This document shows positions 47,615 to 57,838 of a stretch of 64,000 nucleotides of DNA, piece by piece. The position numbers and the translations under genes are program-made. The DNA is from Aggregicoccus sp. 17bor-14 (GTDB taxonomy: Bacteria > Myxococcota > Myxococcia > Myxococcales > Myxococcaceae). The stretch's first letter is position 1. Every line of letters begins with the position of its first letter. Under the pieces are notes generated by a model that saw only the letters and a program-made list of their open reading frames with translations, was not told where the DNA came from and did not search any database. The stretch covers positions 126,001 to 190,000 of the forward strand of contig NZ_VJZZ01000008.1 of the NCBI RefSeq assembly GCF_009659535.1, in the 5' to 3' direction.

Positions 47615-48462
47615 CGCCGCGCGGTGGTGGCCGGCCGCGCCTGGAGCAGGCGCCCGTAGCCCTTCTCCTCCAGGAAGCGGCGCACCTTGCTCGCGGGCGC
47701 GGCGAAGGTCTCGCCGGGCATGGGCACGTCGAAGCTGTAGCTCTGCTCGGCCACGTCGAAGCCCACCTTCGCGGTGCGGTAGCCCTCCACGATCGCGAGC
47801 AGCCGCCCGGTCTCGAGGCTGAACACCCCGCCTCCCGACGCGCCGTAGCCGATGGGCGCATCCGTCTTGAGCATGCGCGGGCTCTTGAGGGCGCGGTCCC
47901 ACTCCACCTGGGACACCATGCCGCCGGACAGCGAGATGGACTTGCCGAAGGGGCTCGCGGCCACCACCACGTCGCCGCCCGGCTCCAGCTCGCTGTCGTC
48001 CGCGAGCTGCGCGGGCGGCAGCTCGAGGCCCCGCACCCGCAGCAGCGCGAGGTCCATGTCCGGAACGCTTCCCTGGGCGAGCGGCTCGGCCGGGTACTCG
48101 TGCACCTCACCCTGGCGCTCGAGCGTGACGAGCATGCGCGGCGCGGTGAGCCCCTCGGTGTCCAGCGCGTGCGCGTTGGTCAGCACGTAGCTCACGCTGC
48201 CGTGGGCGGTCAGCTCCGAGCCGATCACCACGCCGGAGGCGGTGCGCTTGGCCTCCCCGTCCTCTTCGACGACGAAGCGCACGTTGTGCGGGAGGATGCC
48301 GCGCACCAGCTCGCGGCGCGTGGGGCGCGCGGCCTCCTCGGCGAGCACCCGCTGCGCGCTCGGGGTGAGCAGCGAGGTCTGCGCGGCACGCTCCTTTGCC
48401 GAGGGACCGGCACACGCGGCGAGCGCGAGCAGGAGGGGCGAGCCCAGCAGGAAGCGGTTCAA
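47611..48462 (-). CDS. Trypsin-like serine protease lipoprotein
   Basis: The TTG at 48462 is preceded by GAGGTG and gives 283 residues with a lipobox LALAAC (Cys17). The catalytic triad is visible: His in VLTNAHAL, Asp in DMDLALLRV and Ser in GYGASGGGVF. The oxyanion-hole glycine is present. No PDZ domain follows, so it is a simple HtrA-like, surface- or periplasm-anchored protease. It lies downstream of prkA (139-base gap) on the same strand but is probably separately transcribed. Confidence 0.9.
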   Translation of the reverse strand: MNRFLLGSPLLLALAACAGPSAKERAAQTSLLTPSAQRVLAEEAARPTRRELVRGILPHNVRFVVEEDGEAKRTASGVVIGSELTAHGSVSYVLTNAHALDTEGLTAPRMLVTLERQGEVHEYPAEPLAQGSVPDMDLALLRVRGLELPPAQLADDSELEPGGDVVVAASPFGKSISLSGGMVSQVEWDRALKSPRMLKTDAPIGYGASGGGVFSLETGRLLAIVEGYRTAKVGFDVAEQSYSFDVPMPGETFAAPASKVRRFLEEKGYGRLLQARPATTARR

Positions 48463-48601
48463 ATCGGCACCTCAGGCGAAGCGGGGTGGAAGCGCTGCAG
48501 TGGGGGCAACGGCTGCGGCAGAGCGAGATCTTCCGCCCGCACCGCGGTGGGAGAAAAGCACCCCACCACCCCACCCCACGCCCGGATGCCTGCTCACACC
48601 G

Positions 48602-50854
48602 CTAGACGTAGCGGCGCTTCATCAGGAAGAGGATGGCGTCCTTCGCGCAGTGCTCGCAGTAGCCGTAGCGCGCGCTCATCGTCTCCAGCGTGCTCTGCAC
48701 CTGCGCCTGCTCGCGCGGGCTGAGCGAGGCGCGCTCCTCGGAGAGGTACTTGAGCACGTTCTCCTTCTGCTTGCGCAGCACCCGCTTGCGCTCCTCGTAG
48801 TAGTGGTCGCGCAGGCGGCGGAAGAGGTCCGGGAAGATGCGCGCGTAGTCGAGCTCCGCGTCCGGGTGATCCATGCGGTAGGCGCCCACGCCGCTGATGA
48901 GGCCGCGGCGGAAGTCGCCCGCGTCCTCGCCGCGCGGCATCACGATCGCCTCCAGCTCCGCCATGCGGTGCTCGTCCGGGCGCTCCATCTCGCCCGTCAC
49001 CCGGTTGCGCAGCTTCTCGCCCTTCACCCAGTGGCTCGCGTGCACCATGTAGCGCTCCACCAGCTCGCGGTACTGGCCCTCGGAGACCAGGCCCATCGAG
49101 TCGCGCACCTCCGCGTCCACCCGGTCCAGGTACTCGGCCTCCACCACCTTCACGAACTCCTCGTGGTCGTGGTAGCCGTCCACCACCTCCTGCTGCAGGA
49201 ACTCGTACACGCTCTTGTCCTTGCAGAGCGCCTCGAGCTCCTCGAACACCGCGAGCGCGTTGAGGCAGCGGTAGTCCGTGTTCTGCGCGGCGTTGAAGAG
49301 CGCCGTCTTGATCTCCCGCGCGCTCGCGCCGCTGCGCCCCTCGTAGTTGGGGTACGCGTCGCTCTCCTCGTAGAGCTCCTGGCGCAGGCGCCGCAGCTCC
49401 TTGAGCTGCGCCTGGCCCAGCCGGTCCGGCGCCCTGCCCTCTTCATACAGGCGCGCCTTCTCCACCGGCGCGAGGTGGTCCACCAGGCTCTTCACCTCCT
49501 GGGGATAGCGGTCCGGGATGGGCTTCTTGAGCCGGGTGAGCACCGCCCACATCGCGGCGACGGCGGTCGCGTGCGGCGCCACGTGCTTGCCCACGGTGGT
49601 GGGGGTGATCTGCGCATCGTAGATCTCCTGCTCCGTGCGGTAGCGGCGCAGGTAGGGCACGCGCACCAGCTCGATGCGGCCCTTGAAGGACGCGAAGTCC
49701 GGCAGCTCCTTGAAGGCGGCCAGGTGCTTCTCGTTCGCGCTGGCGATGAGCACCTCGTCCAGCTGCAGCACGAAGTGCTCGAGCGGCACCTGCCCCGTCT
49801 CGCTGAAGCCCAGTAGGTACTTGAAGGCCTCGAGCGGGCGCTTGAGCAGGTCCGAGTACTCGATGAGCCCGCGGTTCGCGTGCACCAGGGGGCCGTGCGG
49901 CTCGAAGAGGGCCACGTTGTGCAGGGGGGCCGGCACGCTGAGCTGCTGGCTGCGGTCCGCCGTGACCTGGAGGTACGCCGCGTCCACGCTCATCTGCGGC
50001 TCCACGGTCACCGTGGAGACCTGGTAGCGCCGGCTCACGTAGAAGCGCTCCACCTGCACGTGCCGCAGCACCTTGAGGTAGTCGCCCTTGTAGGTGGCCA
50101 GCAGCGCCGCGTAGACGCGCCGGCACTTGTGGCACAGCTCGCCGTGCAGCACGTAGTCCGAGAGGATGAAGTCCTCGGCGCCCGGGCCCTTGCCCTTCGC
50201 CTCGCCGAGCGCCTGCTCCAGCAGCTTGCGCCGCTCGGGCGCCGGCACCACGAAGAGCGGGTGGTCGCGCAGCTCGCAGGCGAGCCGCAGGTCGATGGCC
50301 TCGCCCTCCAGGTGCGCGAAGGAGCCGAGCTCGCCGCCGCTCTCGCCCGCGCCGCGCTCCCCGCCGAAGCCGATGGAGCCCTTGATCAGCTTGTCCGAGG
50401 GGAACACCCAGCGCAGCCGGTACAGCGCCCCCTCCGGCTGGCGCGAGTAGTGCTCCATGCCCGCCTTGAGCGCGTTGACGAGGCTGCTCTTCGCGCTGCC
50501 GTTGGGCCCGTGCAGGAGGATGAGCTTGTTGATGCGGCCGGCGCGCGTGAAGTTGCCCAGCAGCCGGTAGAGCGCGTTCTGCACCTCCTCCTGGCCTGCC
50601 ACGCGCCCGTCCCCCTCGCCGTGCGCCACGTCGAAGAGCTTGAAGCGGCGGATGTGCCCCGAGGGGTGCGCCACCTGCTCGGTGCCGAAGTGGTCCATCA
50701 CGTCGCGCAGGTACTGGGCCGCGTTGCGGGCCTGGCCCCGCGGGTCCGCGAGGAAGAGCGCGACGTACTCCTCGAAGGACAGGAGCGACCGGTTCCTCAC
50801 GAAGTCGTGGGACACCTCTGCGCCCACGCTCTGCAGAAAGCGCTTGGCCTCCAC
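48602..50854 (-). CDS. prkA: Serine protein kinase PrkA
   Basis: The GTG at 50854, behind GGGGAGAG, gives 750 residues; longer in-frame starts lack a ribosome site. The AAA+ core (residues about 60-400) has the P-loop GPNGSAKSS and LDEVLIASANEKH; the C-terminal PrkA kinase domain runs to residue 750. The late SARYGYCEHCAKDAILFLM carries a CxxC. PrkA homologues of Bacillus and enterobacteria (YeaG) regulate sporulation, stress and nitrogen starvation and usually sit with YhbH/YeaH and SpoVR genes. Neither is adjacent here. In myxobacteria a role in development would fit. Confidence 0.92.
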   Translation of the reverse strand: MEAKRFLQSVGAEVSHDFVRNRSLLSFEEYVALFLADPRGQARNAAQYLRDVMDHFGTEQVAHPSGHIRRFKLFDVAHGEGDGRVAGQEEVQNALYRLLGNFTRAGRINKLILLHGPNGSAKSSLVNALKAGMEHYSRQPEGALYRLRWVFPSDKLIKGSIGFGGERGAGESGGELGSFAHLEGEAIDLRLACELRDHPLFVVPAPERRKLLEQALGEAKGKGPGAEDFILSDYVLHGELCHKCRRVYAALLATYKGDYLKVLRHVQVERFYVSRRYQVSTVTVEPQMSVDAAYLQVTADRSQQLSVPAPLHNVALFEPHGPLVHANRGLIEYSDLLKRPLEAFKYLLGFSETGQVPLEHFVLQLDEVLIASANEKHLAAFKELPDFASFKGRIELVRVPYLRRYRTEQEIYDAQITPTTVGKHVAPHATAVAAMWAVLTRLKKPIPDRYPQEVKSLVDHLAPVEKARLYEEGRAPDRLGQAQLKELRRLRQELYEESDAYPNYEGRSGASAREIKTALFNAAQNTDYRCLNALAVFEELEALCKDKSVYEFLQQEVVDGYHDHEEFVKVVEAEYLDRVDAEVRDSMGLVSEGQYRELVERYMVHASHWVKGEKLRNRVTGEMERPDEHRMAELEAIVMPRGEDAGDFRRGLISGVGAYRMDHPDAELDYARIFPDLFRRLRDHYYEERKRVLRKQKENVLKYLSEERASLSPREQAQVQSTLETMSARYGYCEHCAKDAILFLMKRRYV

Positions 50855-50909
50855 GTGGCACTCTCCCCTGGCCTGCTCGGTTGGCGTGTTCCAGCAGGAT
50901 TCTAACCCC

Positions 50910-50921
50910 GGTGGGCCCACC
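50910..50921. repeat. 12-bp perfect palindrome between prkA and the Hsp70 gene
   Basis: GGTGGGCCCACC is a perfect palindrome in the 183-base divergent region between the prkA and Hsp70 starts. It might be an operator for one or both. In such GC-rich DNA a 12-base palindrome can occur by chance. Confidence 0.3.
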
Positions 50922-51037
50922 TTGCTTCCTCCCCACCGGAGACTCGCGCTCCATCCGCTACTGAACTAACCTCGCAGCCTCGCCACTCCTCGGGCCGGCC
51001 ACTCGGCCCCTGGAGCCCTGCCCGGAGCCGCCGCAGC

Positions 51038-52558
51038 ATGCACAAGGAGCCCATCATCGGGATCGACCTCGGCACGACGAACTCGTGCGCGGCGATCGTG
51101 GAGGACGGCGGGAACGTGAAGCTCATCCCCTACAAGGGGGGCGAGTACACCATCCCGTCCATCTTCGCGATCGACGACAAGGGGAACGAGCTCATCGGCT
51201 ACGAGGCCAAGCGCCAGTGGCAGCTGAACCCGAAGAACACCGTCTACGGCGCCAAGCGCCTCGTGGGCCGCACGTACAAGAGCGACGTGGTGGACACCAT
51301 GCGCAAGGTCGTGGCGTACAGCATGCGCCCCGGCAAGAAGAACGACGTGGTCTTGGACGTGGGCAAGCGCGAGTTCAACCTGCAGGAGATCAGCGCCAAG
51401 ATCCTGCACAAGATCCGCGACGTGGCCGCGAGCCACCTGAAGCAGCCCATCCGCCGCGCGGTCGTCACGGTGCCCGCCTACTTCAACGACCGGCAGCGCC
51501 AGGCGGTGAAGGACGCGGGCAAGCTCATCGACCTCGAGGTGGTGCGCATCATCAACGAGCCCACCGCCGCGGCGCTCGCCTACGGGGCGGGCAAGGGCCT
51601 GAAGCAGAAGGTGGTGGTCTACGACCTGGGCGGCGGCACCTTCGACGTCTCCATCATCGAGATGCGCGGCCAGGTGTTCGAGGTGAAGGCCACCGGCGGC
51701 GACATCTTCCTGGGCGGCATCGACTTCGACAACGCGATCATCCAGCACGTGCTCAAGGACTTCGCGGGCAAGACGGGCATCGACCTGTCCACGGACCCCG
51801 TGGCCATGCAGCGCATCAAGGACCTGGCCGAGCGCACCAAGATGGACCTCTCGGCGCGCGAGGAGGTACCCTTCCACATCCCCTTCATCACGATGACCAG
51901 CCAGGGCCAGCCGCTGAACATCGAGCTGAAGTTCACGCGCAAGATGCTCGAGCAGCTCACCAGCGCGCTCGTGGACAAGACGCTGCAGATCGTGGCGCGC
52001 GTGCTGGTGGACTCGGGGCTCAGCACCCAGGACGTGGACGAGGTGCTGCTCGTGGGCGGGCAGACGCGCATGCCCATCGTGCAGGACCGGCTCCAGAAGT
52101 TCTTCGGCAAGGCGCCCAGCAAGGGCGTGCACCCGGACGAGGCGGTGGCCATCGGCGCGGCGCTCTACGCGCACTCGCTGCAGGACGACACCAACCTCAA
52201 GATCCAGCTGCTGGACGTGATCCCCATGGCCATCGGCCTGGAGAAGGCGGGCGGCGCGTTCCACACGGTGTTCCCGCGCAACGCGCCCATCCCGAACGCG
52301 AAGCAGCTCCTGGCCACCACGAGCTTCGACCAGCAGACCGAGCTCGCCATGCGCATCTTCCAGGGCGACCACGACCAGGTCTCGCGCAACGAGCTGCTCG
52401 GCGAGTTCACCTTCTCCGGCATCCGCGCGGACCGCGCCGGCAGCGTGCAGGTGGAGATCACCTTCGACGTGAACATCGAAGGCATCCTCACCATGCGCGC
52501 GCGCGACCCGTCCACCGGGCGCGAGATGAAGACCACGGTGCGCGTGACGCAGAGCTGA
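51038..52558 (+). CDS. Lidless Hsp70 (DnaK-family) protein
   Basis: The 506-residue protein has an intact nucleotide-binding domain: GIDLGTTNS at 8-16, the phosphate loop [10 protein letters not shown], and LVGGQTRMP. The beta-sandwich substrate-binding part follows ([35 protein letters not shown]). The whole alpha-helical lid of DnaK (about 100 residues) is missing: the gene ends right after the sandwich. No frameshift is visible, since a terminator follows. Lidless Hsp70s bind substrates with fast release. Myxobacteria carry several DnaK paralogues with developmental or motility roles (SglK, StkA in M. xanthus), so this is probably specialised. Confidence 0.93.
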   Translation: MHKEPIIGIDLGTTNSCAAIVEDGGNVKLIPYKGGEYTIPSIFAIDDKGNELIGYEAKRQWQLNPKNTVYGAKRLVGRTYKSDVVDTMRKVVAYSMRPGKKNDVVLDVGKREFNLQEISAKILHKIRDVAASHLKQPIRRAVVTVPAYFNDRQRQAVKDAGKLIDLEVVRIINEPTAAALAYGAGKGLKQKVVVYDLGGGTFDVSIIEMRGQVFEVKATGGDIFLGGIDFDNAIIQHVLKDFAGKTGIDLSTDPVAMQRIKDLAERTKMDLSAREEVPFHIPFITMTSQGQPLNIELKFTRKMLEQLTSALVDKTLQIVARVLVDSGLSTQDVDEVLLVGGQTRMPIVQDRLQKFFGKAPSKGVHPDEAVAIGAALYAHSLQDDTNLKIQLLDVIPMAIGLEKAGGAFHTVFPRNAPIPNAKQLLATTSFDQQTELAMRIFQGDHDQVSRNELLGEFTFSGIRADRAGSVQVEITFDVNIEGILTMRARDPSTGREMKTTVRVTQS

Positions 52559-52577
52559 GGGGCGCCCCCAAAGCGAA

Positions 52578-52608
52578 GCCCCCGCTCCCTCGAAGGGGAG
52601 GCGGGGGC
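52578..52608. terminator. Bidirectional terminator between Hsp70 and clpX
   Basis: GCCCCCGCTCCCT (52578-52590) pairs with the complementary GGGGAGGCGGGGGC (52595-52608) through a CGAA loop, with one bulge. It sits between the convergent Hsp70 and clpX genes. Confidence 0.75.
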
Positions 52609-52639
52609 CGCGGGGAGAGCGCCGGCGCTCCGCAAGCCG

Positions 52640-53917
<1,278 letters not shown>

Positions 53918-54117
53918 TGCGACCTCCGAGTTCGCCCGGGCCCCGAATCAACGGAGCGTACATCACCCTGACCGCCCCACACCCGCCTGGCCGCCCACGT
54001 CTCGAACAGCCGTCCGCCAAAATATAGGACGCTGTCCGGGCCGCAGGAAGCCCACCTTCAGGATGGCGTTGCCGAGCACACACGCTGCCGGCTCCGCCCG
54101 GGTTCACTAACAGCCCG

Positions 54118-54747
54118 TCAGCTCGCGTTCACGCCACTCGCCAGCTCTTCCACGTCGTCTGCCAGGGCGGCAGCGCGCTCGGCGACCGGGGAGGGAACCT
54201 TCCCACAGCCCGCGAGCTCGCTCGCGAGCCGGCGCGCCGCCTGCGCGAGCCGGCGCAGCTGCAGGTCCTCGCTCGGCGGGGGCGGCGGGGGCTTGGGGAA
54301 GCGCTCGGAGAACTCGCGCTTGAGCTCGGTGGCGGGCTTCTCGGGGTTCCAGATGCTGTCGCGGATGGAGCGGTACTCGGAGGGCGAGAGCTGCCCGCGC
54401 GCCTCCGCGTCCGCCAGCACCTCCACCACCTCGAAGGCGGGGGCTCGCTGGGGGAAGTCCTCCTGCTGCAGCGCCTCGTCCCCCTCGTGCTTGGCGAGGA
54501 AGCTGAACGAGCGGGTGAGCTTGAGGGCGGTCTGCTTCTTGATGTGCAGCTCCTTGAGGCAGTAGGCCTCGAAGGAGGCGTAGCCCCACTCCTCGAACTT
54601 CCCCTCGTCGCGCACCTGGATGAGCAGCTTGCCCAGCTCGGCCCAGGTGCTCTTGAACCGCTTGGCGGCCACGACCACGGTGTGCCGGAAGGTGCCGGCG
54701 GGGATGGACTGCGCCTTCTTCTGGAGATCGGCCTCGGCGACGGACAT
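54118..54747 (-). CDS. Hypothetical helical protein with Pro-rich hinge
   Basis: The ATG at 54747 follows a G-run and gives 209 residues. The protein is mostly alpha-helical: WAELGKLLIQVRDEGKFEEW and WGYASFEAYCLKELHIKKQTA in the first half resemble an HTH-like module. A Pro-run (residues about 150-156) and a helical tail follow. It has no signal peptide and no family I recognise. The predicted helix pair and the phrase HIKKQTALKLTRSF suggest DNA or protein binding; this is a guess. Upstream gene: the GYF/TonB protein, 57 bases away. Confidence 0.6.
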   Translation of the reverse strand: MSVAEADLQKKAQSIPAGTFRHTVVVAAKRFKSTWAELGKLLIQVRDEGKFEEWGYASFEAYCLKELHIKKQTALKLTRSFSFLAKHEGDEALQQEDFPQRAPAFEVVEVLADAEARGQLSPSEYRSIRDSIWNPEKPATELKREFSERFPKPPPPPPSEDLQLRRLAQAARRLASELAGCGKVPSPVAERAAALADDVEELASGVNAS

Positions 54748-54803
54748 GCCCCCGGGTATCGCCCGGCCCTGCGGGCGGGGCAAAAAAAGCGCCCCGCCCT
54801 GCC

Positions 54804-55712
54804 CTAGCCCGGCCGCCCCGCGATGTTGAAGGACAGCGCCACGGAGGCGCCGTCGCCCTCGGTGCGCTGGAAGGGCCACTTCTGCAGCTCGCGCAGGAAG
54901 CACTCGTAGAGCGGGCCCTGCTTGAGGCTGGGGTTGTCCACCCAGAGGCGGGTGACGCGCCCGTCCGCACCCACGGTGAACTCGATGGGGACGCGGATGG
55001 CGATGCCGGGCTGGCGCTGCGCCTCCTCGCGCAGGCAGGGGTAGAGCGTGCGCTGGTGCGCCTTCACCACGCGGTTGATGCCCTCCTGGTCGATGACCGC
55101 GGTCTGCATGCCGTCCGCGTCCGAGCCCTCGGCCGTCATGGCGCGCGGGCCGGCGGCGGCCGGGCGGCGGTCGCCCGTGCGCGAGGCGCTCGCGCCCTTC
55201 GCGCTGCTGCCGCTGCCCGCGCGGCGCGCGTCCGGGTACTCCACCAGCTCCTCCTGGGGCCCGCGCGCGCGGGCGAGCGTGATGGTGGGCGGCTCCACGC
55301 TGATGTCCTCGAAGCCCGCCTCGGACGCGCCCTCGCCGAAGCTGCCGTGCACCGCGGCGTAGCGCGCCACGCGCCAGGCCACGCCCGCGAGCAGCAGCGT
55401 GACGAGCGCGCCGGCGCCCACGGCGATGCCGAGCTTGCGGTTGCGCTGGGCCCGCGCGGCGCGCTCGGCCGCATCCACGCGCGCCTTGGCCTCGGCCTTG
55501 GCCACGTGCACGCGGAACGCCTCCACGTCACCCAGGCGGCGGAAGCCGCGCTCGCCCAGCGGCGCCACCTCGGTCGCGCCGCTCACCTCGCCCGCGTAGA
55601 GCTTCTCCACCAGCTGGGCGTCCGTCACCGGGCCCAGCAGCAGCTCTCCCTGGCGGTAGAGCCAGCGGCCGGCGCCAGGCGCCACCTTCCTCGAGTCGTG
55701 TCCGGCCATCAT
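54804..55712 (-). CDS. GYF-domain / TM / AgmX-TonB-type protein
   Basis: The tandem ATGs at 55712 and 55709 give 302 or 301 residues. The N-terminal GYF-2 domain (about residues 17-68: RWLYRQGELLLGPVTDAQLV) is followed by one membrane helix (94-113), a Ser/Gly/Arg-rich linker and a C-terminal TonB/AgmX-type domain (about 225-302, containing the paired cysteines of YPCLREEA and YECFLREL). This architecture recalls the periplasmic half of the gliding protein GltJ/AgmX. It may transmit force or energy from the inner membrane to outer-membrane partners. It is divergent from truA. Confidence 0.8.
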   Translation of the reverse strand: MMAGHDSRKVAPGAGRWLYRQGELLLGPVTDAQLVEKLYAGEVSGATEVAPLGERGFRRLGDVEAFRVHVAKAEAKARVDAAERAARAQRNRKLGIAVGAGALVTLLLAGVAWRVARYAAVHGSFGEGASEAGFEDISVEPPTITLARARGPQEELVEYPDARRAGSGSSAKGASASRTGDRRPAAAGPRAMTAEGSDADGMQTAVIDQEGINRVVKAHQRTLYPCLREEAQRQPGIAIRVPIEFTVGADGRVTRLWVDNPSLKQGPLYECFLRELQKWPFQRTEGDGASVALSFNIAGRPG

Positions 55713-55792
55713 GGGGCGTGCGAGTATCGTCGCCGCCGCCTCACCTCCGCAATGTGGCCTGCTCCCCTTCCCCTGCCTTTTCTTCGCTCTCC

Positions 55793-56623
55793 GTGAAGCG
55801 CACACCTGCCGCCCTGTGGATCTGGTACCGCGGAGGCCCCTTCCGCGGCTTCCAGCGTCAGCCCGAGGGGCCCACCGTGCAGGAGGCGCTGGAGGCGGCG
55901 CTCGCGCGCGCCGGCGTCCCGAGCACGGTGATGCCCAGCGGGCGCACCGACCGCGGCGTGCACGCGCGCATGCAGGTGGTGAGCGTGCGCCTGCCGCCGG
56001 GGGACAGCGCGGAGGCGCTCGCGGCGCGGCTCGCGCCCGAGCTGCCCCAGGGGCTCGTGGGGCTGTGCGCCGCGCGCAGGCCCGCGCCCTCCTTCCATGC
56101 CCAGTGGAGCGCCTCGGGAAAGGAGTACCGCTACCGGGTGCAGCTCGAGGGCGCGGCCTCGCCCGCGTGGGCCGGCGCCTGCTGGAGCGCGCGCGAGGAG
56201 CCGCGGCTCGCGGGGCGCGAGCTCTCTGCGGAGAGGCTCGCGCGCAGGCTCGCGCAGGCGGTGGGCACGCGCGACTTCCTCGCCTTCCACGAGCGCTCGA
56301 GCCCGCAGAAGCCGCGCACGCTGGAGCGCGCCGAGCTCGTCGCGCTGGGTGGGGGGCTCTACGAAGCGCGGCTGCGCGGCGACAGCTTCGCGCGCTATCA
56401 GGTCCGCTACCTCGTGGGCTCCGCGCTGCTCGCGGCCGCGGGCGTGCTGGACGAAGCCGCGTGGGAGGGAGCCCTGATGCGCGCCGAGCCCGTCCCCGGG
56501 CTCAAGGCGCCGGGACACGGGCTCGTGCTCTGGGAGGTGCGCTATCCGGCGGAGCTGGATCCCTTCTCCGCCGCCGAGCGCGCCTGCCCTCCGGGACTGC
56601 CGGAGGGGCCGCCCTTCACCTGA
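55793..56623 (+). CDS. truA: tRNA pseudouridine synthase A
   Basis: A GTG at 55793 gives 276 residues, the usual TruA length; earlier in-frame codons extend into a low-quality leader. The catalytic Asp53 is in GRTDRGVHA, and FHAQWSASGKEYRYRV, ARDFLAFHE-like and RYQVRYLVG segments are present. It modifies uridines 38-40 of tRNA anticodon arms. The C-terminus ends after EVRYPAELDPFSAAERACP with a short Pro-rich tail. Confidence 0.95.
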   Translation: MKRTPAALWIWYRGGPFRGFQRQPEGPTVQEALEAALARAGVPSTVMPSGRTDRGVHARMQVVSVRLPPGDSAEALAARLAPELPQGLVGLCAARRPAPSFHAQWSASGKEYRYRVQLEGAASPAWAGACWSAREEPRLAGRELSAERLARRLAQAVGTRDFLAFHERSSPQKPRTLERAELVALGGGLYEARLRGDSFARYQVRYLVGSALLAAAGVLDEAAWEGALMRAEPVPGLKAPGHGLVLWEVRYPAELDPFSAAERACPPGLPEGPPFT

Positions 56624-56648
56624 GGGCGGCCCGGCGCATCAGCGCTCG

Positions 56649-56813
56649 TCAGTCGACGAGGCGGTCCTCGTACTTCTCCAGCAGGTCCGAGATCGCCTCG
56701 CGCAGGTACTCGCTCTGGCGGATGCGCGTGGAGCGGGAGAGATCCTTGAGCGTGTCGAGCTTCTCGCGCTGGAGCCGGAAGACCACAGAGGTGAGGCGGG
56801 GGGTGCTGTCCAT
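56649..56813 (-). CDS. Ribbon-helix-helix (CopG/Arc-type) DNA-binding protein
   Basis: The ATG at 56813 gives 54 residues, all of one ribbon-helix-helix domain: strand RLTSVVFRLQREKLDTL, then helices LSRSTRIRQSEYLREAI and ISDLLEKYEDRL. This is the fold of dimeric repressors such as CopG, Arc and many antitoxins. No toxin gene is next to it. Its leader carries an inverted repeat that could be its own operator. Confidence 0.85.
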   Translation of the reverse strand: MDSTPRLTSVVFRLQREKLDTLKDLSRSTRIRQSEYLREAISDLLEKYEDRLVD

Positions 56814-56814
56814 G

Positions 56815-56844
56815 TGTGTGCGACCTCCTACAGGTGCGCACACA
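56815..56844 (-). promoter_or_regulatory. Inverted repeat enclosing the ribosome site of the RHH gene
   Basis: TGTGTGCG (56815-56822) and CGCACACA (56837-56844) are perfect 8-bp arms around 14 bases. On the minus strand the loop contains AGGAGG, the ribosome site of the RHH gene. It could be an operator for the RHH protein or a hairpin that hides the ribosome site. Confidence 0.6.
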
Positions 56845-56903
56845 TTGCCACGGAACTGTCTCTCGGCAAGAAAATCACCTTCTGAACGGCACGTGCGCCG
56901 CGA

Positions 56904-57818
56904 TCAGCCGAGCACCGGCAGCGGCACGCGCTCGGGGGCGTTCCCGGAGGCTTCCGGGGAGCCCGCGGAGTGCACGGCGATGCCCGCGGCCTCGTTGAGG
57001 CGGCCCGAGCGGAAGGGCTCGAGGTCCAGCGCGACGAACTTGAAGCCCAGCGCCTTGAGCGCGCGGTCCACCTCGAGGCGCAGCGCGGGCGAGAGGAAGC
57101 GCTCGTGCTCCTCGGCGGCGAGCTCGATGCGCGCCACCTCCTGGTGGTAGCGCACGCGGAAGGTGCGGAAGCCCCGCTCGCGCAGCACGGACTCGGCGCC
57201 GGCGATCTGCAGGAGCCGGTCGCGCGTGACGGCGGTGCCGTAGGGGATGCGCGAGGCGAGGCAGGCCATCTGCGGCTTGTCCCAGGTGGGCAGCTGCAGG
57301 GCGTGGCTCCAGGCGCGGATCTCCGCCTTGGTGAGGCCCGCGGCCGCGAGCGGGCTCTGCACGCGGTGCTCCTGCGCGGCCTTGTGCCCGGGGCGGTGAT
57401 CCTTGAAGTCGTCCGCGTTGAAGCCGTCCAGCACCACGGCGAGCCCCAGCTCCTGGCGCTTCTTCTCGCAGAGCGCGTAGAGCTCGGTCTTGCAGAAGTA
57501 GCAGCGGTTGGTTGGATTCGCGGCGTACTGCGCGTTGTTCAGCTCGTCGTTGGCCACGAGCAGGTGGCGCGCCCCGATGCGCTCGGCGAGCGCGCGCGCC
57601 TCCTGGGCCTCCTCGGGCGCGAGGGACGAGGACACCGAGGTCAGCGCGAGGGCGCGCTCGCCCAGCTCCTCCACGGCGATCTTCAGCACGAAGGTGGAGT
57701 CCACGCCGCCCGAGAAGGCCACGAGCGCGGAGCCCTGGGCCCGCAGGGAGGCGCGCATCTGCTCGAGCTTGGGGCGCGAGGCCTCGCACAGGGACTGGAT
57801 CTGCTCGGCGTTCAGCAT
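56904..57818 (-). CDS. larE: LarE-type ATP-dependent sulfur transferase, three-cysteine form
   Basis: The ATG at 57818 gives 304 residues. The PP-loop SGGVDS (36-41) identifies an adenylating sulfur transferase, and LarE-specific residues follow. Three cysteines, C106 and C109 (NRCYFCK) and C186 (MACLASR), sit where [4Fe-4S]-type LarE proteins bind a cluster that delivers sulfur, in contrast to the single-cysteine sacrificial form. LarE makes the nickel-pincer cofactor of lactate racemase. larA, larB and larC are not in the window. It lies downstream of the APS-kinase-like gene after a terminator. Confidence 0.88.
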   Translation of the reverse strand: MLNAEQIQSLCEASRPKLEQMRASLRAQGSALVAFSGGVDSTFVLKIAVEELGERALALTSVSSSLAPEEAQEARALAERIGARHLLVANDELNNAQYAANPTNRCYFCKTELYALCEKKRQELGLAVVLDGFNADDFKDHRPGHKAAQEHRVQSPLAAAGLTKAEIRAWSHALQLPTWDKPQMACLASRIPYGTAVTRDRLLQIAGAESVLRERGFRTFRVRYHQEVARIELAAEEHERFLSPALRLEVDRALKALGFKFVALDLEPFRSGRLNEAAGIAVHSAGSPEASGNAPERVPLPVLG

Positions 57819-57838
57819 GGGGCGGGCTCCAAACGGCA

